64,000 nt of DNA from an uncultured Bacteroidales bacterium (GCA_900316005.1 ONBH01000002.1:1-64000), one strand, 5' to 3'; shown: positions 51,674-61,042, numbered from the stretch's first letter. A program made the numbers and translations. The notes: generated by a model from the sequence alone, not told the origin.

Positions 51674-54164
51674 TGCGTTTGGGTTTCATATTACCAAAGT
51701 TATAGGTCAGTGTCAGGCTTATGACGCGCGAGTTCCAGCGGTTATGGCTGTACTGCCAGAAGCCGTCGCCGTAGTTGTAGCGTCGGCGTGCGCGCGAGTT
51801 CAATATATCGCGTACGTTGAAGGCCAGTGCCAGTCGGCGGTCCAGGAAGGTCTTGCGCAGCCCGATATCCAGACTGTAACTATGGTCGGTCTTTCCCTGG
51901 GCGGTGACATGCGGACTGCGGTATCGTCCGCTGAGTTGGCCCGAGAAAGTCTTGGTAAACATAAAGTTGGCGTTCAGCCTAACCGACCCCGCCACGGTAT
52001 TCTGCCCGGGCAGGGTGACCGGATCCAGTTCCGTGCCGTTGACCACCGGCGTGTATTGCGCGCGGTCGAGACGGTTGTAGTAGAAGTTTGCGCTCGTGGT
52101 GAGTTGCAGCAGTTCGCCGAAGAGGCGGTTCTTGACCACCACTTCCACACCCGCCTCGTGACGGCGGCCGGCGTTGATGAAGGTGTTGCGCATCGTAATG
52201 CCGTCGTTGAACTGGATGTTCTGATGCACATCATCCGCAAAGCGGTAGAACAGACCTGCTGACAGCACATGGCGTTCCCAGTTCTTAAGGTAGTTGAGTT
52301 CCACCGCCGAACTGTATTGGGGCAGTAGGTAGGGGTTACCGTATCGTATATTCGTCGGGTCGCTCAAGTCCTGCCGCGGGTTGATCTGGTGACCGCGGGG
52401 TCGGTCGATACGGCGGGTGTAGTTGACCTGTAGCTCGTGCCCGTGGCCGAAGTCGTAACTGAGATAGACGCTGGGGAAGACCTGGAAATAGGCGGTGTCC
52501 TGCGCTGCCGAGGTAGCCTTGCCCAAGGCGTCGTAGTAGTCGCTCACGATATGCCGCTTGAAGTACTCGCCGCGCACACCTACCTGTACGGCAAACTTAT
52601 TCCAGAACCGGTTGCCGTAGGTGATGTAGAGCGCGTGGGTCTGTTCGTTGTTGCGGAAGTCGTTGTAGTAGTCTGTCAACTCCAGGGTGCGCGTGCCCGC
52701 CTCATCCGCACAATCCCATGCGTCTGCCAGCGCGCTGCGCCATGCCAAGTCGGTCTGCCATCCGGCTTCCAGACGGCTCTGCTCGGTCGGTTTCCATTCG
52801 TAGTCAGCCTTGAGTTGCACCGAGCGGTCGAGGTTCTCGTTGAGCTGTTCCTGCGTCGTAGCGATACCATTCTCGCGCTCGATATAGAGGTTGTCACCAT
52901 TCCAGCTGAACTGGGCATATTGCGCCGAGACCATCAGTTTGTGCTGCTTGGTAAAGTCGGTCAGCCAGTGTAGCATCACGTTGCCGCCCGGGTGATTGCC
53001 CGTGCCCTTTTGGTCACGGTCGTATTCGCGCAGGATACTCTCCTCGTTGTCTTTCGACTGCGGTTCCGCAAACTTGGTTACATCGTATAGCGTGTAATGC
53101 GTCGGTGCCTGACTGACGGATGAGAAGGCACCGCCGGTCTTGTCATTCTTGGCGGATACCATGCCAAACCCGCTGACGCCTAAGGTGGAGCGATCCGTTA
53201 CGCGGAAGTCCAGACCGCCGCGCAGAAACATGCCACCGCCGCGGTGGTTGTTTTGCCCCTGCTTGATGAGGCGGGTGGTATCCGTCGGGTAGTAGTTGTA
53301 GCGGTCGCTATAGGTCTCGCCGTTGGAGGAGTGGTAGTGGTAACCTACGTTGAAGTAGCCGCTTACGATGCCTTTGTTGAAGTTGAAGTTCACGCCAACG
53401 CGACCTCCGGGCGGTGTGGTCCAGGGCGATGCCAGACAGTAGTCTATTGTACCGCTCACGCTGCCGAAGTAGCCTGCCTTACGGTCTTTTTTCATCACCA
53501 GATTGATGATGCCTGCGGTACCTTCGGGCGAATATTTGGCGCTGGGATTGGTGATGACTTCGATCTCCTTGATACTCTCGGCTGGCATCTGCTTGAGCAC
53601 GTCGGCGCGGTTCTCGGCTGTCAGTCCGGCGGGTTTGCCGTTGATCCATATCTCGACGCTTTCGGAGTTGCGCAGGCTGATGTTTCCCTCCTGGTCCACA
53701 TCTACGGCGGGCACCTGCTCCAAGGCATCGGTGATACTTCCGCCCGAGGCAGCGATGTTCTGGTCTACGGTGAAGATCTTCTTATCCAACTCAAAGCGCA
53801 TGGTAGTGCCCTGTCCGACGACCTCCACCTCCTGCAGAACCTCGCTCGATTCCTCCAGGTAGATCTTACCTACGTTCACCTGCTCGCCTTTCAGCGTTAC
53901 GGTGCGTGTCTCAGGATTATAGCCCGTGAAGGAGAAACGCAATTCGTAGGTGCCGTTCGCCATCCCTGCCAGCAGGAATGAGCCGTCTTCTTCGGTGGTG
54001 GTGCCGCTCAGCGGAACGTTGTCGCCCGGGTGGTGCAGCGATACATTGGCAAAATCAATAGCCTGGCGCGTCATCTTGTCCATGACGAGCCCGGTAACGC
54101 TGTTCTCAGCCCATAGTGCGAGGCTAAGAAGCGTGGTGAAGAAGATAAGCAGCAGCTTCCTCAT
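51606..54164 (-). CDS. outer-membrane beta-barrel protein with CarboxypepD_reg domain
   Basis: 852 residues: signal (MRKLLLIFFTTLLSLALWA), carboxypeptidase-regulatory-like domain about 22-105 ('VTGLVMDKMTRQAIDFANVSLHHPGDNVPLSGTTTEEDGSF'), plug-like segment ('ASGGSITDALEQVPAVDVDQEGNISLRNSESVEIWINGKPAG'), then a large OMP_b-brl_3-type barrel. The barrel stops at 'VISLTLTYNFG', after which ~30 polar residues (MKPKRNETYNANSNDSGSQ) extend past the usual last strand, coded in the zone overlapping porT-like gene. No SusD partner. It overlaps aroQ by 41 nt. Confidence 0.88.
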   Translation of the reverse strand: MRKLLLIFFTTLLSLALWAENSVTGLVMDKMTRQAIDFANVSLHHPGDNVPLSGTTTEEDGSFLLAGMANGTYELRFSFTGYNPETRTVTLKGEQVNVGKIYLEESSEVLQEVEVVGQGTTMRFELDKKIFTVDQNIAASGGSITDALEQVPAVDVDQEGNISLRNSESVEIWINGKPAGLTAENRADVLKQMPAESIKEIEVITNPSAKYSPEGTAGIINLVMKKDRKAGYFGSVSGTIDYCLASPWTTPPGGRVGVNFNFNKGIVSGYFNVGYHYHSSNGETYSDRYNYYPTDTTRLIKQGQNNHRGGGMFLRGGLDFRVTDRSTLGVSGFGMVSAKNDKTGGAFSSVSQAPTHYTLYDVTKFAEPQSKDNEESILREYDRDQKGTGNHPGGNVMLHWLTDFTKQHKLMVSAQYAQFSWNGDNLYIERENGIATTQEQLNENLDRSVQLKADYEWKPTEQSRLEAGWQTDLAWRSALADAWDCADEAGTRTLELTDYYNDFRNNEQTHALYITYGNRFWNKFAVQVGVRGEYFKRHIVSDYYDALGKATSAAQDTAYFQVFPSVYLSYDFGHGHELQVNYTRRIDRPRGHQINPRQDLSDPTNIRYGNPYLLPQYSSAVELNYLKNWERHVLSAGLFYRFADDVHQNIQFNDGITMRNTFINAGRRHEAGVEVVVKNRLFGELLQLTTSANFYYNRLDRAQYTPVVNGTELDPVTLPGQNTVAGSVRLNANFMFTKTFSGQLSGRYRSPHVTAQGKTDHSYSLDIGLRKTFLDRRLALAFNVRDILNSRARRRYNYGDGFWQYSHNRWNSRVISLTLTYNFGNMKPKRNETYNANSNDSGSQYEDMGTDE

Positions 54165-54579
54165 AGCAATTCAATCCAATTATTTGTGTTATCGTAACGT
54201 CGGTTAGCAGGCTGACGCGTCGGAAGGGTTCGCGCCGGCTGATGTCGCTGAGGTGTACCTCAACGACGGGCAGCGGGCAGAGCTCCACGGCGTCGCGCAG
54301 CGCCACGCTGGTATGCGTGTAGCCTCCGGCATTGAGGATGATACCTGCGTATCGATCCTCTTCTTCTCCCCCTGTGGTGAGGCTGAGTCGGGTTATTTCT
54401 TGTATCTTATCAATCAGGTCACCCTCGTGGTTACTCTGGTAATAGTTAAAACGAACCTCCGGGTGCGCGTGTTGTACACCCAGCAGTATCTGTTCCATGC
54501 TTCGTGAGCCGTATTGCGCCGGGTCACGGTATTGCAGCATATTCAGATTTGGTCCGTTTAGAATCAATATACTTGACAC
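54124..54579 (-). CDS. aroQ: 3-dehydroquinate dehydratase, type II
   Basis: 151 residues from GTG at 54579 (TTG 54597 in the repeat is possible). Motifs: 'ILILNGPNLNML', 'RFNYYQSNHEGDLIDKIQE', 'GIILNAGGYTHTSVALRDA', 'PVVEVHLSDISRREPFR'. The tyrosine of the catalytic lid appears in 'YGSRSMEQI'. It removes water from 3-dehydroquinate in the shikimate pathway. Between 'IDKIQEI' and 'YAGIILNAGG' there is an insertion of about ten residues (LSLTTGGEEEDR) whose DNA matches the GC-rich palindromic spacer element. Confidence 0.93.
   Translation of the reverse strand: MSSILILNGPNLNMLQYRDPAQYGSRSMEQILLGVQHAHPEVRFNYYQSNHEGDLIDKIQEITRLSLTTGGEEEDRYAGIILNAGGYTHTSVALRDAVELCPLPVVEVHLSDISRREPFRRVSLLTDVTITQIIGLNCYEEAAAYLLHHAS
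54357..54392 (-). repeat. GC-rich spacer-type element inside aroQ
   Basis: On the coding strand CTCAGCCTCACCACAGGGGG then AGAAGAAGAGG. Compared with the element after ftsK (ACCTCCCCACAAGGGGAGGAG) about 17 of 21 bases agree. It codes the extra residues LSLTTGGEEE in a surface loop position. Confidence 0.55.
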
Positions 54580-54582
54580 AAA

Positions 54583-54716
54583 ACTATCAACTATCAACTG
54601 TCAACTATCAACTATCGTACGGCTTTAGCCGATCGTTCGAGGCTTTGCCGAGATAAGAACTATCAACTATCAATTATCAACTGTCAACTGTCAACTATCA
54701 ATTGTCAACTATCTCG
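54583..54716. repeat. 7-bp arrays flanking a 44-bp core element (copy 1)
   Basis: Heptamers CAACTAT/CAACTGT (54587-54615), then a core from CGTACGGCTTTAGCCG through GATCGTTCGAGG to CTTTGCCGAGATAAGAA (54616-54659), then heptamers to the rho stop codon. The core contains CGGCT-TT-AGCCG. Copy 2 at 63925-63968 differs at one base (TTTAG to TTCAG) and is also flanked by heptamers. Confidence 0.9.
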
Positions 54717-56736
54717 CTCCGTTGACTGCCAGCAGGAACTCTTCGTTGTTGGCAGTGCGTTCCATGTAGTTCTTGAGTTTATCCATAGCTTCGGTTGAGC
54801 TCATCTCGCTCAGCTGCTTGCGGATCATCCACATACGGCTGAGTGTCTCGGGGTCAAGCAGCAGGTCGTCGCGGCGTGTGCTGCTGGCGGGTATATCGAC
54901 GGCGGGGAAGATGCGTTTGTTGCTCAGGCGGCGGTCCAGCTGCAACTCCATATTACCCGTACCCTTGAATTCCTCGAAGATCAGGTCATCCATCTTGCTG
55001 CCGGTCTCCGTCAGCGCGGTGGCGATGATGGTGAGGCTGCCGCCATTCTCGATGTTACGTGCAGCACCGAAGAAGCGCTTGGGTTTATGCAGTGCTTGTG
55101 CTTCCACACCGCCGGATAGAACCTTGCCGCTGGCGGGTGCCACGGTGTTGTAGGCGCGAGCCAGACGGGTGATGGAGTCAAGCAGGATGACTACGTCGTG
55201 ACCGCATTCGACCAGTCGTTTGGCTTTCTCGTGCACGATATTAGCCACCTTCACGTGGTTCTCAGCCGGTTCGTCAAAGGTCGAAGCGATGACCTCGGCA
55301 TTGACGCTGCGGGCCATATCCGTGACCTCTTCGGGGCGTTCGTCAATGAGCAGAACGATCATATATACCTCGGGATGGTTGGCAGATATAGCATTAGCTA
55401 TCTGCTTGAGTAGCACCGTTTTACCGGTCTTGGGTTGCGCTACGATCAGTCCGCGTTGACCCTTACCAATGGGGCAGAACAGGTCGATGATACGTACCGA
55501 CAACGGGTCTTCGCGGTTACCCTTGCAGAGCCTGAATTTCTCGTCAGGGAAGAGGGGAGTGAGGTTCTCAAAGGAGATACGCTCCTTGGCAATCTCGGGC
55601 TGCAGGCCGTTGACGCGGATGACCTTATCCATGGGGAAATATTTGTCAGTATCTCTGTTCGAGCGAATGGTGCACTCGACGGTGTCACCCTGTTTGAGGC
55701 CATACTGGCGTATCTGCTGCTGGCTGACGTAGATGTCGTCGGGCGACGAGATGTAGTTGTAGTCCGCACTACGCAGGAAACCGTAGCCGTCGGGTGCGCA
55801 CTCCAGGGTGCCCATTGCAATGACTTTGTCGCCAAAGTCAGCCAGTACCTCTTGTTGTGCCTCGGCTACCGGCTCTTCGCTCTCTGCCTTCGGCTCTTGG
55901 GCTGCGGTAGCCTGCTCGGGTTGCTCGGTCTGTGGTACGAGGTTTTCTTCTGTAGTAGGCACTTCGGCTGCTTCTGCGGTTGCTAAGGTTGCTTCCGGTG
56001 CTACCTCGCGTGCATTCTTGGGCTTACGTCCGCGTTTCTTACCCGTCTTCGGTTGCTGTTCTTCAGCCTTCTTCTCAGTCTTCTGTTCTTCTGCTTTCTT
56101 CTGCTCTGTCTTCTCCTCTTTCTTTTCGGTCTGCTCCTCCTTCGCTTCCGTTACGGGTTGTTCCTCTTTCTTGGCATTCTTGGGTTTGCGTCCGCGTTTC
56201 TTGGGTTCTGGTTTCTTGTCTTCTTTTACCTCAGCTTTTTTCTCTGCGGTTTTGCTTTGTTCCTCCTGGAAAACCAGCTCACCCTGAACCGGCGGCTGGG
56301 TGTCGGTATCGTTTGCCGTACGAGCAGGATCGTTGAGGTCGGTTAGTGGTTTGCGGGCTTCAATAGCTTGTACGGTTCGGTTGGCATGGTGGTTGTTTTG
56401 CTTGAGTTGCTCCTGCATCTCACCCAGTTGTTCCTGCTCATTGCCGACGGTTGCGACGACGCGGTTGCTGCGCATCTGGTCGGTTTCAATCTTCTGCGGG
56501 CGGGCTTTGAGGCGAATGCGCTCGCGCTTACCACCACGGCGTTCCTGACGTTCTGCCTCGCGTTGCTCCTCTTTAGCCTGCACATCGGCTGCCTTCTGGT
56601 CGGCCTGTGCATCCAGAATGGCATAGATAATCATCATGGGGGTAAAGGACTTCTTGATCTTTGCACCCATCTGTTTTGCTGTCTCTTTCAGTTCATCGAG
56701 CGACATGCGCTCCAATTTCTTAATGTCGTATTGCAT
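54709..56736 (-). CDS. rho: transcription termination factor Rho with long disordered insert
   Basis: 675 residues. N-terminal Rho helices ('[34 protein letters not shown]', 1-48), then a ~250-residue Lys/Glu/Gln/Pro-rich low-complexity region (about 55-300) with two AT-hook-like RGRKPKNA motifs. RNA-binding OSB fold follows ('[30 protein letters not shown]'), then the motor with '[18 protein letters not shown]' (about 433-440) and '[16 protein letters not shown]'-type secondary site. It terminates transcription. Bacteroides Rho has a comparable insert known to drive phase separation. Its TAG stop is repeat-encoded. Confidence 0.95.
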   Translation of the reverse strand: MQYDIKKLERMSLDELKETAKQMGAKIKKSFTPMMIIYAILDAQADQKAADVQAKEEQREAERQERRGGKRERIRLKARPQKIETDQMRSNRVVATVGNEQEQLGEMQEQLKQNNHHANRTVQAIEARKPLTDLNDPARTANDTDTQPPVQGELVFQEEQSKTAEKKAEVKEDKKPEPKKRGRKPKNAKKEEQPVTEAKEEQTEKKEEKTEQKKAEEQKTEKKAEEQQPKTGKKRGRKPKNAREVAPEATLATAEAAEVPTTEENLVPQTEQPEQATAAQEPKAESEEPVAEAQQEVLADFGDKVIAMGTLECAPDGYGFLRSADYNYISSPDDIYVSQQQIRQYGLKQGDTVECTIRSNRDTDKYFPMDKVIRVNGLQPEIAKERISFENLTPLFPDEKFRLCKGNREDPLSVRIIDLFCPIGKGQRGLIVAQPKTGKTVLLKQIANAISANHPEVYMIVLLIDERPEEVTDMARSVNAEVIASTFDEPAENHVKVANIVHEKAKRLVECGHDVVILLDSITRLARAYNTVAPASGKVLSGGVEAQALHKPKRFFGAARNIENGGSLTIIATALTETGSKMDDLIFEEFKGTGNMELQLDRRLSNKRIFPAVDIPASSTRRDDLLLDPETLSRMWMIRKQLSEMSSTEAMDKLKNYMERTANNEEFLLAVNGAR

Positions 56737-56805
56737 AAATTAAATAAAATAGTAGCTATCGGGGAATAAATGACGGTCGAAATAGACCTTCACTCAAATC
56801 GACTG

Positions 56806-56837
56806 CAAAAGTACAAAAAAAAAACGGAATACGCAAA
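56806..56837 (-). promoter_or_regulatory. promoter of rho
   Basis: Minus strand TTTG (56837-56834), 20 nt, TACTTTTG (56813-56806), 70 nt before the rho ATG; the leader is AT-rich without an obvious structure. Confidence 0.8.
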
Positions 56838-56881
56838 CTTTTCTTCAAAAAAATGCTTTTTTCCGTTATTTTTATACATAA

Positions 56882-56916
56882 ATCGTACATTGTACATCGT
56901 ACATCGTACATAAATC
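56882..56916. repeat. 7-bp array (ATCGTAC) after the outer-membrane barrel gene
   Basis: ATCGTAC ATTGTAC ATCGTAC ATCGTAC ATAAATC, ending one base from the stop codon of the minus-strand gene at 56918. Confidence 0.85.
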
Positions 56917-56917
56917 T

Positions 56918-59848
56918 TTACTGCTTGGGCGGAGTTGGTGGCATCTTGCCTTTCATGGGACCTTTGCTCGGGTCAACGCCGCTCTCGATAGCTTCCTGGA
57001 TAAATCCCGCCATGCCTTTGGCCTGCAGGCCGCCCATCTTGTTGAACTTATAGGTAAAGGTCAGCGTGAAGTAGGTGGGCAGCGAGTTGAACTTCTGGTA
57101 TTTGACCGAGTTATCGCTGACGGTCTGTACGATATTCTTTTTGTCGTTGAGGATATCCATCACCTTGAGTGCGAGTGTGGCATTTTTCCACGACTTGTTA
57201 ATATGGGCATTCAGTATCAGTTCGTCGACATCGTCTAACTTATACCCGTAACGCGCGGTGTAGCCGCAGTCGGCACCGATGGTCCAACTCTTAGGCAGGT
57301 GGAACTCAATATCGCCCGTCAGCGTCCAGTTGAAGACGTTCGAGAGGCTGTTTTTCTGCACCGAGTTCTGCGTACGCGAATAGTTGAAGTCGCCGGTAAC
57401 ACCAACGTCCACGATATCGTGCGTGAAGCGCAGGCTCAGGTTCTCCTGTACCAGCAGGTTGCCCGTTTTGCTGAGCGTGCCTAAGATGATGTCGTTGCGG
57501 GCAATGATGTCGGCTATCTCACTGGCTGTCAGCTCCGATGAGGTGTATGCCACCCGCTGGTTATAGGAGATAGCGGTGCGGGTATGGAATTGCAGCATCT
57601 TCTTGGCGAACGGTGTGTTGTACATTAGGTCGGCTCCTACGTCAAAGGGCAGCGAGCCGGCATTCACGGTCTGCATATACACCTTTCCGGTCTCGTCGTA
57701 GAGGGTGTTGTTGGCGAGTGCGTCCTTTGTGAGGTTGCCTCTGATGCCCGTCATGATGCTGGAGAAACGCTTGATGTTGAACTTCGAGAACATGAATCGC
57801 AGCGTATGTTGGAAGGCGGGTTTGAGGCCCTGGTTACCGAGTGTCTCACTCATGGCGTCGGAGTTGTTACGCACTGGCATCATCTGGTTGATAGAGGGCT
57901 GAATGGTGTTGCCGCGGTAGATGATACGGGCGAACTGCTTCTTGCCCATCTTGTACTTGAAGCTGGCATTGGGGCTCCAGTTGAATACCGAGATGAGCGT
58001 GTCGCGATCCAGCATGTTGCCGTAGTACGAGATGGTTCGTGTCTGCGAGGGGTTGAATTTGACGCCTACCGTCAGGTCGCATTTCTCGGATATCCAGCGG
58101 TAGTTCAGTTCTGCTGCTTCGGAATAGAAACGGGTTTGCAGGTTATTGGAGTAGGCACTGTCGTAGGCATATTCGTTGCGGAGGGTATCCATTGACATCT
58201 GCACCTTGTCTGACTTGCGGGTGTTGCCCGAGAAGGATAGTGCGAACTCCAGCAGGTGGTTATTCTTGTAGATAGGTTCTACGTACGACGCGCGCAGCGA
58301 ATACGACAGTTTGCCGCTACCCGTGTTGGCGTATTGGTCCACCTGCGAGTGGTTGAGTATGTTATCCCAGCTGTAGGTCTTGTTGTAACTCTTGGTGTCG
58401 GCATAGTTGAAGTCGCCCGTCAGCGTCAGGGTGCGCCCCGGACGCAGGAACTTACGGTTGTAGATCGCCTTCATGCCGCCGCCTATCTCGCGTGAGTTGG
58501 TGAGTTGGTCCTGGTAGCCGTCTTTGACCAGGATGCTGTCGCGGTGGTAGCGGTAGGTGTTACCGCCCGTGGCGTTGTTGTTGGTATAGGAGAGGGTAGG
58601 TTGCAGCAGCAGTTTGTTGAGCGTGTCAATCTGGTACTCCAGCTCCAGGCGTAGGTTTACATCCCAGGCGTGGCTGCGGCGCGAGGTGGTATCGTTGTTG
58701 TGGTAGGTAGCGTCGCTGGAGAAGCGGTCTTGGTTCTGGATGGTCTTGCTGTCATTGCGTGCGTGCGAGAAGGCTACATCGCCGCCGAAAGCCAGGCTCG
58801 AGCGGCTATCCAGTTGGATGATCTTCTTGCTCAAGTCCACGTTGGTGTTGATACCGATGTTCTCGCTCCAGGTGATACCTTGGTTTTGCGAGCCGAAGCC
58901 TCCGCGGCCTCGACCCATACGTATCTGGTTGGTGTTGTTGGCTGCACCGATGATGGTCGTTTGGCTCTCGCCCGAGAGGATATTGGTGAAGACGCCGGCT
59001 TCGTAGCGGAAGTCGTTCTCAAAGAAATGCTTGGTGCGCGCAGCTGCGGTAGTACCATAGGCGGGGTTGCCGTAGTCAAACCATCCGCCGTTGTCGGTTA
59101 CCATATCGGCACCGGCGGCTGCCGAGTAGTTGCCAAAGACCCCTTTCTTGCGGTTCTGCTTCAGCTTCAGGTTGATGACACGTTCCGTCTCGTCGTCCTC
59201 AAAGCCGGTCAGCTTGGCGGTCTCGGACTTCTCATCGATAACTTGCACCTTCTCAATCATATCCGCGGGGATATTCTTGGTAGCGGTCTGTACATCGTTG
59301 CCGAAGAACTTCTTGCCGTCGATGCGCACGGCTTTGATGCCCTCGCCGTTGACGGTGACGTTGCCCTCCTTATCTACCTGCACGCCGTTCAGTTTCTTCA
59401 GTAGGTCTTCGACCATCGCGTTTTCCTCTACCTTGTAGGCGGAGGTGTTGAACTCAATGGTGTCGCCCTTGACGGTCATCTCGGCAGCGTGGCCCTTGAC
59501 CTCCACCTCGCTGAGTGCCTGCACATCTTCTGCCAGCAGCAGGTCGCGAATCTGCACGTCTTGGTCCTTGACGGTGGTCAGCACGCACTGCTCGCGGAAA
59601 CCGACGCTCGATATATACAGCTTGTAATCGCCGGGATAGACCTTATCCAGGTAGTATTCGCCGTCGGGGTCGGTCTGTGCGCCCTTGACCATGACGCTGT
59701 CATTGGCTTTGTAGATGAACAGACGCACGGTAGCCATCTCAATGGGTGTCTTATCTACGGCAGATAATATACGACCGTGCACCACGACTTGCGCCGTAGC
59801 GACCGATGCGATCAGCCCGAGTAGTATGAGTGAAAACCAGCGTTTCAT
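56918..59848 (-). CDS. large outer-membrane beta-barrel protein with CarboxypepD_reg domain
   Basis: 976 residues: signal (MKRWFSLILLGLIASVATA), carboxypeptidase-regulatory-like domain about 20-110 ('VVVHGRILSAVDKTPIEMATVRLFIY...DPDGEYYLDKV'), plug-like region ('MVEDLLKKLNGVQVDKEGNVTVNGEGIKAVRIDGKKFFGND'), then an OMP_b-brl_3 barrel. After the last strand ('YFTLTFTYKFNKMGG') a 30-residue tail rich in Gly, Lys and Pro (GVDPSKGPMKGKMPPTPPKQ) extends further. Similar to the gene at 51606. Ligand unknown; no SusD partner nearby. Confidence 0.88.
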   Translation of the reverse strand: MKRWFSLILLGLIASVATAQVVVHGRILSAVDKTPIEMATVRLFIYKANDSVMVKGAQTDPDGEYYLDKVYPGDYKLYISSVGFREQCVLTTVKDQDVQIRDLLLAEDVQALSEVEVKGHAAEMTVKGDTIEFNTSAYKVEENAMVEDLLKKLNGVQVDKEGNVTVNGEGIKAVRIDGKKFFGNDVQTATKNIPADMIEKVQVIDEKSETAKLTGFEDDETERVINLKLKQNRKKGVFGNYSAAAGADMVTDNGGWFDYGNPAYGTTAAARTKHFFENDFRYEAGVFTNILSGESQTTIIGAANNTNQIRMGRGRGGFGSQNQGITWSENIGINTNVDLSKKIIQLDSRSSLAFGGDVAFSHARNDSKTIQNQDRFSSDATYHNNDTTSRRSHAWDVNLRLELEYQIDTLNKLLLQPTLSYTNNNATGGNTYRYHRDSILVKDGYQDQLTNSREIGGGMKAIYNRKFLRPGRTLTLTGDFNYADTKSYNKTYSWDNILNHSQVDQYANTGSGKLSYSLRASYVEPIYKNNHLLEFALSFSGNTRKSDKVQMSMDTLRNEYAYDSAYSNNLQTRFYSEAAELNYRWISEKCDLTVGVKFNPSQTRTISYYGNMLDRDTLISVFNWSPNASFKYKMGKKQFARIIYRGNTIQPSINQMMPVRNNSDAMSETLGNQGLKPAFQHTLRFMFSKFNIKRFSSIMTGIRGNLTKDALANNTLYDETGKVYMQTVNAGSLPFDVGADLMYNTPFAKKMLQFHTRTAISYNQRVAYTSSELTASEIADIIARNDIILGTLSKTGNLLVQENLSLRFTHDIVDVGVTGDFNYSRTQNSVQKNSLSNVFNWTLTGDIEFHLPKSWTIGADCGYTARYGYKLDDVDELILNAHINKSWKNATLALKVMDILNDKKNIVQTVSDNSVKYQKFNSLPTYFTLTFTYKFNKMGGLQAKGMAGFIQEAIESGVDPSKGPMKGKMPPTPPKQ

Positions 59849-59892
59849 GCCATTAAACAGCGTCTTGGCTACAAAAACCGTGCCATTTTAAG

Positions 59893-59925
59893 CAAAACAG
59901 ACGCACACGTGGCGCGCCTGTTTTG
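59893..59925 (-). terminator. hairpin terminator after tsf
   Basis: On the minus strand CAAAACAGGCGC pairs with GCGTCTGTTTTG (12 bp including one G-U), around a CACGTG-like loop. It lies 31 nt after the tsf stop and ends the r-protein operon; the following bases are only weakly T-rich. Confidence 0.75.
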
Positions 59926-59956
59926 GTTTTGGGGTAGTTAACTCCGCTTGGGCGGA

Positions 59957-60946
59957 TTACTCCTGATTGAGGGTCACGCGGCGGAAGTCAGTAATGGTGA
60001 CATTCTGTTTTTTCAGAACGTCTTTCACCAGCTCTTTGGAGTCGGAGAGGATATACTGTTGTTCCATCAGTGTGCTCTCTTTGAGGAACTTCTGCAGACG
60101 ACCTTGTGCAATCATCTCAACCTTCTTCATGTTGATCTGAGCCTCGGCTTCTGCGGGAACGGTTGCACGGATCTGACGAGCGGTCTCAGCCTGTTCTTCG
60201 GTCAGCCAACCCTTGGCGGTGTTGGAGGCGATATGATCATCGCTGTCTGCGTGAGCGGGGTTGATACCGGCTTTGCGCAGTGCGTTCTCAACGGCTTTGT
60301 TGACCTCGTCTTGTTTGGTCTTGTCGATAGCCACGCTCAGCTCGCGGTCTTTAATCTCTTGCGCTACGTGGTCGGCATCCAGGGCTACGGGAGCCATAGA
60401 GGCTACCTGCATGTTCATGCCGTGAACGATCTCCTGATTAGCATCAGCGTTGTCAGCAGCTACCAGCGACGAGAGTTTGTTGCCCAGGTGGTTGTAAGCG
60501 TCCACCTTAGCGGCACGGATGTAAGCGTAGTCGCTCAGCTCCATCTTCTCACCGGTCACACCGCTACGTTCCGTTACCCAGTCAGCCAGTGTGCGACCGT
60601 CGATAACTTCGTTCTTGAGTGCCTCCAGGTCAGCGGGCTGACGATCCATGGCTACGTTCAGGATGAGTTTTACCAGACCTACGAAGTCTTCGTTCTTAGC
60701 TACGAAGTCGGTCTCGCACTTAACGGCTACGATGGCACCAAAGCCATTCTCTGCCTTTGCCAGTACGCAACCTTCGCTGGCCTCACGGTCGCTACGCTTG
60801 GCAGCGATAGCTTGACCGCGCTTACGCAGCAGGTCTTTTGCTACCTCGAAGTCGCCATTGGCTTCTTCCAGGGCTTTCTTTACATCCATCATGCCTGCGC
60901 CGGTCAGGTCGCGCAGTTTCTTAATATCAGCAAGTGTTACAGCCAT
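59957..60946 (-). CDS. tsf: translation elongation factor Ts
   Basis: 329 residues. N-terminal UBA-like 'LADIKKLRDLTGAGMMDVKKALEEANGDFEVAKDLLRKRG'; core 'EGCVLAKAENGFGAIVAVKCETDFVAKNEDFVGLVK', where the conserved TDFVA contacts EF-Tu. C-terminal 'QYILSDSKELVKDVLKKQNVTITDFRRVTLNQE'. It exchanges GDP for GTP on EF-Tu. The insert around 200-250 makes it longer than the ~280-residue E. coli protein, as usual in Bacteroidota. Last gene of rplM-rpsI-rpsB-tsf. Confidence 0.96.
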   Translation of the reverse strand: MAVTLADIKKLRDLTGAGMMDVKKALEEANGDFEVAKDLLRKRGQAIAAKRSDREASEGCVLAKAENGFGAIVAVKCETDFVAKNEDFVGLVKLILNVAMDRQPADLEALKNEVIDGRTLADWVTERSGVTGEKMELSDYAYIRAAKVDAYNHLGNKLSSLVAADNADANQEIVHGMNMQVASMAPVALDADHVAQEIKDRELSVAIDKTKQDEVNKAVENALRKAGINPAHADSDDHIASNTAKGWLTEEQAETARQIRATVPAEAEAQINMKKVEMIAQGRLQKFLKESTLMEQQYILSDSKELVKDVLKKQNVTITDFRRVTLNQE

Positions 60947-60966
60947 TTTTGTTTGAATTTAATAAT

Positions 60967-61033
60967 GATTAATGATTAATGAATATCGGTTGTATTGGTA
61001 AAAATAGCCGCGCGATATTCATTATTCATTATT
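60967..61033 (-). repeat. inverted pair of 7-bp arrays between rpsB and tsf
   Basis: Left array ATGATTA ATGATTA ATGAATA TCG (60967-60987) and right array CGATATTC ATTATTC ATTATT (61013-61033) are reverse complements at 19 of 21 positions with a 25-nt loop. The rpsB-tsf mRNA should therefore carry a long AU-rich hairpin just before tsf. Confidence 0.85.
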
Positions 61034-61042
61034 ACTTGTTAA

